In this document: one piece after another, positions 11,797-24,723 of the stretch
Position numbering within the stretch: position 1 is the first letter of the stretch
Layout: each line of letters begins with the position of its first letter
Origin: Eucommia ulmoides
Lineage: Eukaryota; Streptophyta; Magnoliopsida; Garryales; Eucommiaceae
NCBI GenBank assembly: GCA_016647705.1
Contig: CM028333.1
Span: forward strand, 28,060,743 to 28,124,742
Direction of reading: 5' to 3'
DNA: 64,000 nucleotides
Notes under the pieces: model-generated
The model's database searches: none
Told to the model about the DNA's origin: nothing
The model's input: the letters and a program-made list of their open reading frames with translations, nothing else
Position numbers and translations under genes: made by a program

Positions 11797-13293
11797 TGAA
11801 CCTCAAACACTTGGGGAGGCTATGCTTACGCCTGAAGCACCTCTTTGGAAAAAGGCTATGAATAGTGATATTAAGTCCGTCTTAGGAACTTGTGGATCTT
11901 CCATCAAGAACAAAACTACTAGGATGTAAATGAATCTTTAAGAAAAATATGAAAGCAGATAGATCAATAAAGGAAGACTTGTAGCTAAAGGTTACAAGTA
12001 GTAAAAGGCTATAAATAATTTTAATACTTATTCACTAATAACATGAACCATATCTGTATATCTATTGCAGCTATATATAACCTTAAGATACATCAAATGG
12101 ATATTAAGATTGCATTCGTGAATGGTGAATTAGATGAAGAAATCTATATGGAACAACCAAATGGGTTTGTGGTTTCTAGAAAAGAGAATAAAGTGTGTCG
12201 ACTTATAAAATCCTTGTATGGATAAAAGCAAGCATCAAAATAGTAGTATGAGAAATTTGACAATGTTAAGTTGTCAAATAATTTTAAGATCAATGAATGT
12301 GGCAAGTGTCTATATTAAGAAAATAGAGTCTTGTTACGTTATTGTATGCTTATATTTACTAGCAATAATGATAAGGTCATAAAACCTACTAAAAAAATGT
12401 TAACTAATAAATTTGGAATGAATGATTTGGAGAAAACATATGTAATTCTTGATATCAAAAGAATAACTGAAGTATTAATCTTATCTCAATCTCTATAAAT
12501 TGAGAAGATCCTTGAAAAAATCAACAAGGATGATTCGAGTATATCAAGAACACCTATATATGCTAATAAACATATTTTAAGAATACTAGTGAGAGAATAT
12601 CTCAATTAGAGTATTCTCAAATAATTGATAGTTTAATGTACAATATGAATTGTTCAAGACTTGATATTGCTTATGCAGTAAGTAAATTAAGCAGGTTCAA
12701 TAGCAATCCAGGTAAAGAACATTGGAAAATTATAGTGCAACTATTGAGATGTTAAAGATATAATCAAAATTATAATTTGCTTTACATGAGATATCCAGAA
12801 GTACTAGAAGGGTACGTCGATACAAATTGGATATCTAATACTAAAGACAACAAATCCATGAGCAGATATGTTTTGTATTTGGAGGAGCTGTTGTGTCATG
12901 GAAATCCTCTAAGAAAACTTGTTTTGCCAGATCCACAATGAAATATGAATTTATTGCTTTAGATAAAGCAGGAGAAGAAGCAGAGTGTCTTTGACAATTC
13001 TTGGAATAGATTCCAATGCGGACTAAGCATGTGCCAGCTATCTGCATACATTACAATAGTCAATCTGCGATTAGTCTGCAATTAGAAGTACACAAAGTAG
13101 TATGTCTAACGGTAAGTCTCGACATATATGTCAAAGGCATAATACCGTGAGACAGTTTCTTTCTAATGGAGTTATCTTAATTGATTATATCAAGTCAAAA
13201 GATAACATTGCAGATCCGTTAACCAAATGTCATACACAAGATAGAGTAAACTGCTTATCAAGGGGAATGGGCTTGAAGCCTATTATGAAATAA
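11797..13293 (+). pseudogene. Ty1/copia element C pol remnant: reverse transcriptase and RNase H
   Basis: This continues the pol interrupted at 4956. Visible pieces are EPQT and PEAPLWKKAM, GRLVAKGYK, HQMDIKIAFVNGELDEEIY (RT, first catalytic region), EQPNGFVV, KVCRLIKSLYG, YVDD-region remnants near 12350, a Q.EYS.I.GSL region near 12610, the RNase H stretch near 12840-13050, then GKSRHI..RHNTVR and IDYIKSKDNIADPLTK with a terminal RGMGLKPI. Stops and frameshifts are frequent, so it is dead. The terminal motif identifies the TNT1-like lineage. Confidence 0.85.
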
Positions 13294-13299
13294 TCGTCA

Positions 13300-14096
13300 T
13301 AATGGCAACCCATCCTAGTTGTTTCGATATCCTAAGATTTAAGTTAAAGGGACAACCAAATTATGAAGGTGACTGTGAGTGTGACCTTGGGGTCTTGGAG
13401 AATGATTGGCTTGGTTTTGGCATTCTTTTAGACAAAATCTAAAAATTAGATTTATCATAACCCAAACAGAGCTTAACTGTTTGGGATCGTAATTGCAGAG
13501 AGTTACAAATCTGGAGGTTGTTCATGTGTATAACTATAGAACGTTACAATAATGATCTCTTGGATATTAATCCAAGAGTTACATAAGCCTCTTTATTATC
13601 TTTAGTTACTGCTTCTGCTCCCTATAAATAGGTAAACATTTCGCAACATATAGGCATCAACACATAAGCTTGGATTCTTTTTTCTTCTTTAGAGTTTTTT
13701 GACATATTTCATTGCTCTTGGGAAAGTACCAATGGTTGCTAATCATTGTATCCTAGGAGGCAGACGCTAACTCAAACCGTAATTACCGTAGCAGAGGCAA
13801 AATGTACTTTAAGGAGAAATCATCAAACGATTGCTTCAATCTCCTTCTTTGGTATTCTATTTTAATTTTTGTTTGATAATACTGTAAGTGTTTCATTCTT
13901 GTTTTCCATTCAGTATTTTATCTGTACATTGTAATACAAATTTCAATTATGTGATTTTATGTTGTAATATGTTAATTTGGAGTTTTTTTTTTAACAGATA
14001 ACTTTCATTTGTTTTATTTTTATTTTTCTAGTTTTTTTGGCTATAACAAATTAAATAATTAACTATTTAATTAATTTCTAAATTAACTTTTCAACA
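13300..14096 (+). mobile_element. Polypurine region and 3' LTR of element C
   Basis: After the pol stop comes a conserved non-coding tail (GGGACAACCAAATTATGAAGG near 13350), also present at 17505 after another pol remnant. The LTR probably starts near 13426 (TTTTAGACAAAATC, a decayed TGTTAGACAAA as at 19381) and ends TTTTCAACA at 14096. A TATA box (CTATAAATAG near 13622) and an R/U5-like region with GAGGCAAAATGTACTTTAAGG (13795) match a second LTR at 20080. The start is approximate. Confidence 0.6.
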
Positions 14097-15350
14097 CAGT
14101 TAATATAACTACCATAACCAAATAAGATCAGTCAATAAGATAAAAATATATATATATATTTATTGATGTAGAATAAAAATACTACAATATTAAAAAAGTA
14201 AATGTAACTATGTTCGAACTTTAAGGGTAAAACCTAAAATACTCATATTCAGTTGGAGCTCAAAACAAAAGCTTATTCCAACATCCAAGCCAAGTATTGT
14301 AGCTTGCAGCAAAGACTGCGGCAAAGGCAGAGTTTTTGGTTCCATTTCAAGTTGTAGTTCGAGAACCAATACTAGTGGATCCCACAGAGGTCAAGGTTGG
14401 AGCAAAGATGGCAGCAAATGGAGCATAAGTAGGTAGCTAGAGCAAGACAAAGACAAAGAAAATAGGGTGGAAGGAAAACGAAGGGCATTTCTTTATTTAT
14501 TTGAATGGAGTCTAAAATCCTCTACTAGGTACCTAATGAATAGGGAACTACATAAATGGTTCAATTCACTCGTTCTATATATAAGTAATTTAATTTTGAT
14601 TGCACATGACAAGCCTATAAAGTATAGGTGGTGGTTAATAATTACAGTTAATTATAACAAATTATAATCTATTTAATAACATAGGACGAGTATAAGAGGG
14701 TTGGATGTTTTTCAGCCACACGATATCTTGTGCGATAAAAAATGACTGAGATTAAAAGATAATTAAACAAATTTTTTTGTTTATATAAATATATTAATAA
14801 CTAGGTAGTTGTATAAGTAGCCCTTTCTCTCTCTCTGAGTAGGGTCGAATATGAAAGATATGAAAATCATGTATTCTCCATCTATGGGAATTTGTTGTCT
14901 CTTTTCTATCTTTATCTATGAAAATCACACATTTTTCACCAATGGAAATCACACATCTAGCGAGAGAATTCTGACCCTAATTCTCCATAATTGAGCCATC
15001 TCTCTCTCTCTCTCCCCCTCTCTCTCGTGCAAATCCTCCATGAATCCCTATAAAATGTGCTCAAGAAACCCTACCCATATTCTCATTCTCTCCTTCCATT
15101 GTAGAAAACAAGCAAAATGGTTTCTTTTCTTCAACATTATCATGCGTGAACTGTTTCTTTATAGGTAATTTATTATCTGTTGATTTACATATCTCAATAA
15201 GTTTTTCTTACGTGATGCATTAAATAATTATTATTCTTTGTTAAATATATGAATTTGAATAATATATTTTTATGTGTTATATGTTTGTCATATCTGCTGC
15301 ATGATTATATTTTTATGATTCAAAATATTAAATTATTTTATTTTATTTAT
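14097..15350 (+). other. Unassigned region, possibly leader or LTR of element D
   Basis: No gene is supported. CT-rich tracts occur at 14825-14840 and 15000-15027. A leader-like stretch follows, ending just before the gag remnant at 15360, so a decayed 5' LTR and leader of that element may lie within it, but I cannot place its borders or a primer-binding site. Short open frames (for example 14467-14667) have no recognisable family. Confidence 0.35.
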
Positions 15351-15359
15351 AGATTGAAA

Positions 15360-16310
15360 AACGTCGGCTAATGTGAATACACTAAATGTGTCGATGGTTG
15401 GAGCATCGAATACGGTAGCTATGACTATACATGTATCTCGTGGGGAGAAGTCTGAAAAGTTTGACAAAACTTATTTTAAGAGATGGCAACAAAAAATATT
15501 TTTTTATTTAACAACATGAAATCTTGCTAGAGGCCTACAAGAATATGCTCCGTCCATGACTAGTGATATAGATAAACAAACCAGCAGTGGAAGGTTAGAA
15601 ATATGTTGATTTCCTGTGCAAAAAATATATTTTGAATGGATTGAATAATTCACATTACATTGTGCATTTTCTAGTTAAAACAACGAAAGACTTGTAGCAA
15701 TCACTTGAAAAGAAATATAAAACAAAGGATGATGACACCAAGAAGTTTGTAGTTGGAAAATTCCAAGACTATAAATTGATGGGGTAAAAAATAGTAGTAA
15801 GTTAGGCTGAGGAACTTCAAGTGATTTTACATGATATTCATGCGAATGTAAGACTCTAAGTGAATCATTTCAAGTGGAAACTATTATTGAAAAATTACCT
15901 TATTCTTGGAGTGACTTCAAGAATCATAAACATAACGTAAAGAGATGAGTCTTGAAGATCTTATCTTAAAATTGAGAATAAAGGAGGAATATCATGTTGC
16001 TAAAAGGCGATTGAATTTTCGAACTCTGAAATCTAAAGGCAACGTGGTGAAGTCTCGAAAGAAAGAAAAAAATGAAAACATTATGGTTTAGGCCCAAGTC
16101 ACGGCTTTAAAGGGGATTTCAATATAAAGTTCAAAAGTAACTGTTATGTTTATGTCAAGTTAGGACGTCGTGCTCACGAATATCACAAAAAGGGTTGTGA
16201 CAATGAAACCTCAAAAGCCAACCTATCAAGCTAATGTGACAGAGGTAGATAATCGTTCTGATAAGATTGATGGCATGCATCTTTCAGCTTAATGAATGTT
16301 ATATATATGA
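15360..16310 (+). pseudogene. Ty1/copia element D gag remnant
   Basis: Frames can be pieced together into a TNT1-lineage gag: ANVNTLNVSMVGASNTVAMT near the start, GEKSEKFDKTYFKRWQQK and FFYLTT (UBN2-type N-terminus), LEKKYKTKDDDTKKFVV, FQ.E.IIEKLPYSWSDFKNH, then a lysine-rich stretch and a degraded CCHC knuckle region (CYVYVKLGRRAHE..KKGC). ANVTEVDN..DKIDGMHLSA follows, as before the protease in this lineage. Several stops make it non-functional. It is the same lineage as element C but a separate copy. Confidence 0.75.
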
Positions 16311-16381
16311 GAAACAACCAAAAGAATAAAGTTTTTTTCAAATGTATTATGTGATATAATATATTAATAGCAAAAATAATA

Positions 16382-17530
16382 ATAATAATAATTAAAAAAA
16401 AAAAAAAGAGTATTTTATTTTATTATTGAGTCATTGGGTGTTCGGCATGTCAAATTGGACATCCATTATTAATTAACTTGGGGTAATAGAATAAAAAATT
16501 GTGAGATTTAAGTGTTTAGTCAAAAGTGATATATAACATAAATAATTTTTTTAAGTCATAATTGCAAGACTTGTATGGAGTCAAATATGACTCAAAAATA
16601 TTTTATTAATAAAAAATACACTAAAATAATTTCAAGTTATAAATATGAAACTTGAGTGCAACTTCAAATTGACAAAAAAAAAAAAAAAAACTCTTTTTGA
16701 AAGAATTGTGAAATCTCTAAATTAATTTGTAAAATTAGAGGAGTGACAAATATTTTAATACTTTTATTGATAATTCAAGAACTTGTGGGGAATATGTATT
16801 CCATTAGAGGTTAAACAAGACATCTTAAATATATATTTTAGAAAGGTACGAGGCCAATCCACAAATACTTAAAAATATGGGGGTATCTTGATAAATTGGT
16901 ACTTTTTTATCCTTAAAGAATGTACATCTACTAGTATGAGTGTCTTAGGAGAAAATTAAGCCTAGATTTGTCGACTTGTTTAATTTTTGTGTGAGTTATA
17001 ACAAGTGTTAATGTATTGATATGCGAAATTTGACTCTTTGATAATGTTAAATAAATTCATATATGCATTTAAAATATGATGTCAAATAAATTTAAGATCA
17101 ATGATTTAACTAGATTTTATAAAAACTACTAAATCATTTTATATCATTATTTTTTTATGGTTAATATGTCATTACATGTAGAGGAGATACGGTATTTTTG
17201 ATATCCACTAAACAAACGTGAATATATGATAAAGCATGTGTTTAAATACTTTTCACATTTATTAAAGAAATATTTTAATGTGGACAAAACTTGTACCAAC
17301 AATTTATCTATGTCACGATTGATAATGAGGTTATGAAAATTAACTTTATAAAATCTAAAAATAACGTTAAAGATCCGCTGACCAAGGTCGAATTTAAGAG
17401 AAAGATAACTGATTATCAAGGAGAATGAGACTATGTCTATAATAAAATAGTCATCATAATGGAAACTCAACGTACTTGACTTGAGATCTCAAGATTTAGG
17501 TTCAAAAGAACAACCAAATTATGAAGGTGA
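16382..17530 (+). pseudogene. Element D pol fragments (integrase, RNase H end)
   Basis: Short recognisable pieces only: HWVFGMSNWTSIIN near 16435 and CKTC-type residues near 16560 (pre-integrase and zinc region), scattered fragments to 17150, and the RNase H terminus FIKSKNNVKDPLTK near 17340. The conserved post-pol tail (AACAACCAAATTATGAAGG) follows at about 17510. Most of reverse transcriptase is missing, and A/T-rich small insertions are common. Confidence 0.6.
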
Positions 17531-17659
17531 CTGCATTTATTATTACATAAAATTAATATTTAGAAGTAGTTACCAAGAAGTCTTCATATGAGGACAAAAC
17601 TATCAAATGCACATTTTTTAAACATATGTTACAAAATAGTTTTTTTGTCTTTTTGTGAC

Positions 17660-17849
17660 GATTATTCAACATGAGATCGTGTTGAATATAACATGATCTC
17701 GTGTTATATTCAACACGATCTCATTTTGAATATAATATGAGATCCTGTTATATTCAACTTTCACCGTCGTACTCATTCTATCTTACCAAAACAACCATAC
17801 AATATACTCAACATAAACTCTACTCCACCAGGAGCATAAACCAATGTTA

Positions 17850-17896
<47 letters not shown>

Positions 17897-17985
17897 GTTT
17901 AGGACAACTAGTTTGGGACTGCCGACCGTCATGTTATATTCAACACGATCTCGTCTTGAATATAACACGAGATACGTGTTATGTT
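17660..17985. repeat. Palindromic minisatellite (GTTGAATATAACACGAGATC)
   Basis: Alternating blocks of ATTCAACACGATCTCGTGTT and its complement recur at 17666-17762 and again at 17936-17982. Each block is close to self-complementary, so neighbouring blocks can fold into cruciforms. A (CT)n tract at 17853-17892 separates the two groups. Confidence 0.75.
17853..17892. repeat. (TC)n microsatellite, about 20 units
   Basis: An uninterrupted TC dinucleotide run. Confidence 0.95.
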
Positions 17986-17989
17986 TTAA

Positions 17990-18950
17990 TTCTGCATTCA
18001 AATTGATAATTCTCTCAACACGAAAACACATGAACGTAAAGAAAATTAATCGTCATTTAATTATCCTAAAATCAAACATTAAACTCTCGACCATTAGGGA
18101 GAACATTCATCAATTCCAAAACACAACCAACAGCAATGGCCAAAATCAAGCAACCAAAACAACCTTTTTCCAAACCAAATTCCTATAAATAGGGAATTAT
18201 GGACTTATATAAACACACATAAATATATCGAAACCAAGAATCGACTGTCAGAATCAGATCTAGAAAATTAGGGTTTCTAAGGCATCAAATCTCCAAGGTC
18301 CAATGGCTTTGCTTCTATTGCTTCCAATTGCAGGTATGAATCCATCCGAACGATTGCTTCCAATTACAAGTATGTTGTCTTCCATATCAGGTAGCTCACC
18401 CCAAACCACAACCAGATCTGGCCATCGTGACTAGATTTATGGCCAACTCTGGTCGTCGCGACTAGATTCACGACCAACGACAGATGGCGGGGGCACGTGG
18501 CTGTGCTGGGATGGTGAAAGGAGAAAAATAAAGAGGATTGTGGTACTGCTTCACACTCGTGGAAGAGTTCCGATCAAGTGTTTGATGGTGGGAACAACAG
18601 ATCAGATTCTGGTATCATCAGTGATCTTTTGGTTATCGTCAAGATGGATATTCAATTTGGCCCTGAGGAATACCTTCTTGCCCTTCAAGTTGGAAGTAGT
18701 AAGGTCTCTGACGCTCTTAAGGAAAAAGAAAGATCTCGGACGCTCTTAAGGAAAAAGGAATGGGGTGAAAGAAGGGCAAAATTGTCAATTAAAAAAATCA
18801 GAACTATTTGGTATAAAGTACCGCTTTTTGTAGGATTTTTTGGTGCAAGAAAAGTTGTAGAACCATGTATTATAGATTTAGTGTTTTAAGTAAACTTTTT
18901 TGTATTTTCCCTAATATTTATTACCCATTTTCAACGATGAAATAGTGATG
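17990..18950 (+). other. Unassigned region with TATA-like box; possible LTR or gene-derived fragment
   Basis: CTATAAATAG at about 18184 is followed by a leader-like stretch and several short open frames (18540-18889), none of which resembles a known protein. A tandem duplication of GACGCTCTTAAGGAAAAA lies at 18710-18760. GC content is higher than in the neighbourhood at 18400-18560. It could be a decayed LTR with its own promoter or a captured host fragment. Confidence 0.3.
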
Positions 18951-18959
18951 ATTGAAATA

Positions 18960-20464
18960 AGTATGATGATTCCTAAAACTTGATATTATCAAGAGGAGTA
19001 TAAGAGAATACAGTTTATAGGAGATCATCTATATAAGTGTGAACTGGGTCAGTTCCATGAGAATGATAATTCTAAATTCTCTAGAGTACTCACGAAAAAA
19101 ATCAGGGTGTTCAGGGCCAATATGAATGCAAGTATAGAACGAATAATGTCTAGAGTCAACTGTGTGGTTTCTATTGTCTTGGTTTGCATCAAAGGCTGAA
19201 GAATTCAAGACATCATGTTCACAAGTTAGCTGAGTAAATTCGATACATTCTTACTAGGAAAGGTTCAAGGACAAAAACTACCTATCCCAATGCAGTTGTT
19301 TTCTTATTGAGTTTTCTCCCTCTCTTGTGTCTACATTACATATGCATGTTTATCTAATCAATTTTATTCATGTGGAGGACTGTTAGACAAAAATAGGTTT
19401 TACACTATTTTAAGTCTAGTTATTTATGTTATTTAATTTTTAGTTGACATATTTTCATATATCAATACATTCATATTGGTGAGAAGACAGACATGAAATA
19501 TTAATTTGTCAAAAATCATTAAAATATGAATGAGAAATTGTCTAAAGTAAACACATGGAGTTGATTGGAGTATGTAAAATGATTAATCCCATATGGGTTA
19601 ATGAAAAATACTTAGACCACAGTTATAATTTATGTTTAGATCGTAGACCCAGGTCGAATCATGGATCGTGGGTTTGGTTGACGGGTTAATCCCAATAGAG
19701 AAAATGCTTTCTAAAATTTTCTTTAAATTAATTCTAGTAATTTTTCTAACCAAACAAAACTTATTTTTCCACATTTTAACTCAATTTTAATAAGGAATTA
19801 CACTTGGTTAATTCTTAGTGGCTTGAAGTGAGACATTTGGTGTATTGGAGTTACTCTTTTGTTTTATCTATAAATAGAAAAATTAGCATTATCATTCAGG
19901 TATGATACATTTTAAACTATACATACACTTTGATTCTATGTTTCTTTTATTCTCAAGAGAGTTCAATACTTGTTTTGTTCATTGAATTCTTTGATTTCGA
20001 ATGCTAGTATCGAAGGATCATAATTGTTGTATTTTGGGAAGCAAGTGCCTGAGCAACCGTAAGCACCTGAGCATATGCGAAATTTACTTTAAGAAAATAT
20101 CATCAAATGATAATCTCGATCCACATAATTTTTTGGTATTATTATCGGTAAGTCCTCTAAGTATGATATTATTTATATTCTAATTTATTGTATTTTAATT
20201 AAATGTTTTATAATATTTGTTATCATGTATTTTACAATATGGAATATTTATTGTTGCCTATATTGGGTTTCTAGAATAGGTGTTGTGACCTGTTTCACAT
20301 TATGTAATATATGTTATAAGATACATTTAATAACAAATTTTACTAAGAGATCTTTTAATTGTTTATCAATATTATTTTATTGTATACATATTTGTGACAT
20401 ATTTAGAGATCTTTATTAAAATTAATATTAATTAAATTAGTATTTTCACCATTATTTTTCAACA
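18960..20464 (+). mobile_element. 3' end and LTR of another decayed copia-type element
   Basis: A non-coding 3' internal region (TTGTCTTGGTTTGCATCAAAGG at about 19180) precedes the purine-rich TGTGGAGGAC and the LTR start TGTTAGACAAAAATAGG at 19381. The LTR runs about 1.08 kb to TTTTTCAACA at 20464. Its U5-like part (GCGAAATTTACTTTAAG near 20080) resembles the LTR of element C. I see no pol for this copy in the window. Confidence 0.55.
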
Positions 20465-22016
20465 TCATCTTATAAAATATAACAACTTGAAATCTAGAAT
20501 TTTAAAAAATATTAAGATTTGACACCAAAATTGTATATCCCCTTTAAAAAAAAAAAATTACATGAATTTTTTATTTTTTAAATACAAAATTGATCTCATT
20601 TTTATCCATTTCTAATACTCTACATGTGTTCTGCTTTCCTATGTTTTAAGGGTTGAAGAATCAAAATGTTCATTCATTTTTTACATTAAATATTTGTATC
20701 AAGATCAATTTATTTTAAAGATTCCAAAATATCGTCTTTTAATACATATCCCGAATGAAAAAAAAAAAATTGATTGAAATTTGAGGTCTTTACACCTTAA
20801 TAATTGCAATATATGTTTGTTTAGATGATTAAAAACTGATATGAGATCAATTTTGTGTTTTAACATTATATATTTTAATGTAAAATAAGCATTTTTGCTG
20901 AAAGGGGCTAAGGATTTTTATAAAATTTTCTTAGACGAATCCATGCATATGTAGCTCATGCAAAATGGAGTTGTTTAAGTAATCAATAATAATCGTGTGA
21001 AGATATTTGGTAGGTATTTGTTGTTTACACTCATTTTCACTAAGTTTTTCATGTATTAATTAAAAATATATATATATATATATATATATATACTAATATA
21101 TATGTGGGTTTGGAAAAATTCTCATACCTAGAAACTGGGAATGGTACCCCCGATTATAGTAAAACCAGATCACCCTCGGTTGTTCTAAATATTGAACTGG
21201 GAGTGGTACCCCCAATTATACGATCTTTTGTAATTTTTTTTTTAACAAAAGGGAGAGTCCGCAGCTCTGCAACATCTCTTCACATGCATGTGTTTACTAA
21301 AACAAATGCATGTCCATTTTTTTTACAAAAGGGAACAACGCATATTATTTACTTTTACTTCCTCAACTTCCATAGAGGAATTGAATGTTTATAAAATCTC
21401 ACATCCAATATCACCTCACAATTAGTAATTAATTCTAAATCACTTCACAATCAATTAATTAATTTTAAGTTTTTAAACTATAGTTCAAATTGTATGTCAA
21501 ATTGATACTATGCGACTCTAATTTCATTATTTTATATATTGTTTTAATAAGAATTTTCAATTTTGATTGGATTTATCTCAAAAAAAAATTGATTGGATTT
21601 ATCTTAATAGACATTCATATAAGTCGTTGCAATTTGGAGTAATGATTAAACTCTAGCATAATTGCTCCTTTACATACTCTGGTTATAAAGTGACATACAA
21701 TATTAGATATATGTGTTATAATTTGGAGTGTAACGGTTACAACATTAAGTAACACTCGTTAAAAAAAATTATGATAATTATTGCAATTTGGAATCCAGAG
21801 TTACAATTTGGCAAATAAATGTTAAGCACTATTATAGTTGCAAGTTGAAATAACATTGTTACAATATAACATAACACTAATTGCAATTTGAGATAATTGA
21901 GTTACAATTTGAAACCATAAAGTTACAATCATAAGTAATATGAATTACAAATCTTTATACTAACTATTGCAATTTTGAATGACAAAGTTGCATGGTGAAG
22001 TGACAAAGTGATATAA
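20465..22016. other. AT-rich intergenic DNA with TTGCAATTT motifs
   Basis: No gene is seen. A (TA)n run lies at about 21066-21092. Two direct copies of ACTGGGARTGGTACCCCC lie at about 21134 and 21198. TTGCAATTT/TTACAATTT motifs recur many times from 21630 to 22000. The same motif type continues at 27280-27560 beyond the Helitron, so the Helitron probably split this repeat. Confidence 0.5.
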
Positions 22017-22949
22017 TCTATATAATAAATCAGAACGGGTACATTCACGGCCGTCGGATTAGAGACAAAACTCTTGACATTTTAAGGCCGTATGATCTTT
22101 TCATTTTTATTTTTTTTTTTAAAATTAGGGCCATAAAAGGAAACTGGGTTTGTTGAAATGAAAATAATTGTATATCATTAATTGATAGGATTTGTCACCT
22201 ATAACTAATCATCTTAATTCCTAATCGTGTATCACTTTTATGGAAACAAATGGCTAATCAATTCCTAATCCTTAATTGCCTCTCAATTTTATGGAAACAA
22301 CGACGCCTAATTCCCGTAATCCTCTCACTCTTTTTCTCTCCCTAATTGTAAAAACATAACACCAAGGTTTCTCTCTAAACAATTGCATCTCTCTCAATCT
22401 TAATGCCTTCTCTCTCAGCCTATGATAGGTGTGAAAAACCTATCTATTTCCAATCCTAATTGGTTAGTTTTCGAATATGTTTATAGTTATTTTTATTATG
22501 TTTTAATTAGTTTTCATACTTTTTGTATAACTCAGGTGTGTGGGTCAAAAGATAGGAAACTGGAGCTAAAATGATGAGATCGAACCAAAGCGGTTCGAAT
22601 TTACGGTGGATAAACAAGCTCGGAGGCTAAAAGATTAAACAGGCCCACCGCTTAGGCGTCCAGATCACCGCCTAAGCGGTGAAGATACAAAGAAGAGCAA
22701 AATGTTACTGACGGACGACCGCCTAGGCGAATATTCTATCGCCTAGGCAGAAATCCAACAGAGGACACAGATGGGCTATTGACAGCCGCTCGCCTAGGCG
22801 AAAATCCAACAGAATGTTCTCCAAGTCCACCACCTACTTCACCGCCCAGGCGATCAGACTTAACCGATCTAACTCCGCTTAGGCGAAAATTCTACCGCCT
22901 AGATGGATTTGCCCTGCACAGCCTTTAGATATTTTGAGGATATTTTTGC

Positions 22950-22957
22950 TATAAATA
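22950..22957 (+). promoter_or_regulatory. TATA box of left palindrome arm
   Basis: TATAAATA lies about 527 bases into the LTR and points toward the palindrome centre. The matching position of the solo LTR carries the same box. Confidence 0.55.
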
Positions 22958-24715
22958 TCCCATCTCCTCCCCCTTTGGCCAGATCTCTCTCATCTCTCTT
23001 GCATTTTTTATCCCCTTAGGCTATAGTTAAGCCCAGGGTTAGGAATTTTAGTGGTGGAGCTTGCATCCCGAAGTGGAGAAGACGGCGAATCGATCGTTGA
23101 GCATTCTTAGCGGTTTATCTTCAGACGAGGCTAAGTTCTTCGATCGTTTTTCCTTATTTCTTTATCTTAGGAGCATGTGAGCATATTTAGCTCATTATTT
23201 CATTGTATATGCGGCTATGGCCCTGAGTTAAATATGGATTGTAGTAGGGATTAACCTATAATTTATAAATACGTTGTTTGGATGATTTCGGTGTTTTGTT
23301 TGTGATTGTTCGTCGTAGTTTGATTGTATTTATCGTATTGTTTGTTTATTATGCTTGGATTGATAAATGGAGAATCCGGGGTTTTGACAAAACCCCGGAT
23401 TCGAAATAGGGTAAACAAACGCCACGATTCTATAAGCCGGTCGGGGTTTGAATCGTGGACAATCGATGACGTAGGGCAAGACACACGCTACCTAGGGTCG
23501 TCAAGACGTTGAGGGGGACCTCTTCGTTGACTCGAAGTGGCGTTATATCCCTCGTTTTATACTCGGAAGAGGTGGCGAGGGAGTTTTAGAACGGAGATTG
23601 TCGATAGGGTAAATACAACGCGACGATCCAATAACCCGGAAGGGAGTTGGATTGTGTGCAATCAATGACGCTGGGCAAGACTCACATGACCTAAGGTCAT
23701 TAAGATGTTGAGGGGGACTTCTTCGTTGACTCGAAGTCATGTATTCTCTCGTCTTACACTCGGAAGAGGTGGCGGCGGAGTTTACGTACCGAGGTTGTCA
23801 AATAGGTCGAACAACGTAAACGCGAGTAAATCGAAATCGAACACGTATTTGTAAACACGTTAATCCCTATACAATTCTTCACCCTAAAACATATTAACAT
23901 AATAATGTAGTTAATTTAGGATATATTAGTATTAGTTTAATTAATTAAATACATTTGTTTTTCGCCTAGATAAAATTAGGTCACGACAAACGCGGTATTC
24001 GATAGTAACGACAACAATCCCTGTAGATCCCTCCCGGGTTATTGGATCGTCGCGTTGTATTTACCCTATCGACAATCTCCGTTCTAAAACTCCCTCGCCA
24101 CCTCTTCCGAGTGTAAGACGAGGGATATAACACCACTTCGAGTCAACGAAGAGGTCCCCCTCAACGTCTTGACGACCCTAGGTAGCGTGTGTCTTGCCCT
24201 ACGTCATCGATTGTCCACGATTCAAACCCCGACCGGGTTATAGAATCGTGGCGTTTGTTTACCCTATTCAGAATCCGAGGTTTTGTCAAAACCCCGTATT
24301 CTCCATTTATCAATCCAAGCATAATAAACAAACAATACGATAAATACAATCAAACTACGACGAACAATCACAAACAAAACACCGAAATCATCCAAACAAC
24401 GTATTTATAAATTATAGGTTAATCCCTACTACAATCCATATTTAACTCAGGGACATAGCCGCATATACAATGAAATAATGAGCTAAATATGCTCACATGC
24501 TCCTAAGATAAAGAAATAAGGAAAAACGATCAAAGAACTTAGCCTCGTCTGAAGATAAACCGCTAAGAACGCTCAACGATCGATTCGCCGTCTTCTCCAC
24601 TTCGGGATGCAAGCTCCACCACTAAAATTCCTAACCCTGGGCTTAACTATAGCCTAAGGGGCTCAAAAATGCAAGAGAGCTGAGAGAGATCCGGCCAAAG
24701 GGGGAGGAGAGGGGA

Positions 24716-24723
24716 TATTTATA
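24716..24723 (-). promoter_or_regulatory. TATA box of right palindrome arm
   Basis: TATAAATA on the minus strand mirrors the box at 22950 and also points inward, so the two LTR promoters are convergent. Confidence 0.55.

Noticed and set aside
17844..18188. 114-codon frame starting in the CT microsatellite
   Set aside because: The Ser-Leu repeat is the microsatellite; the remainder is composition only.
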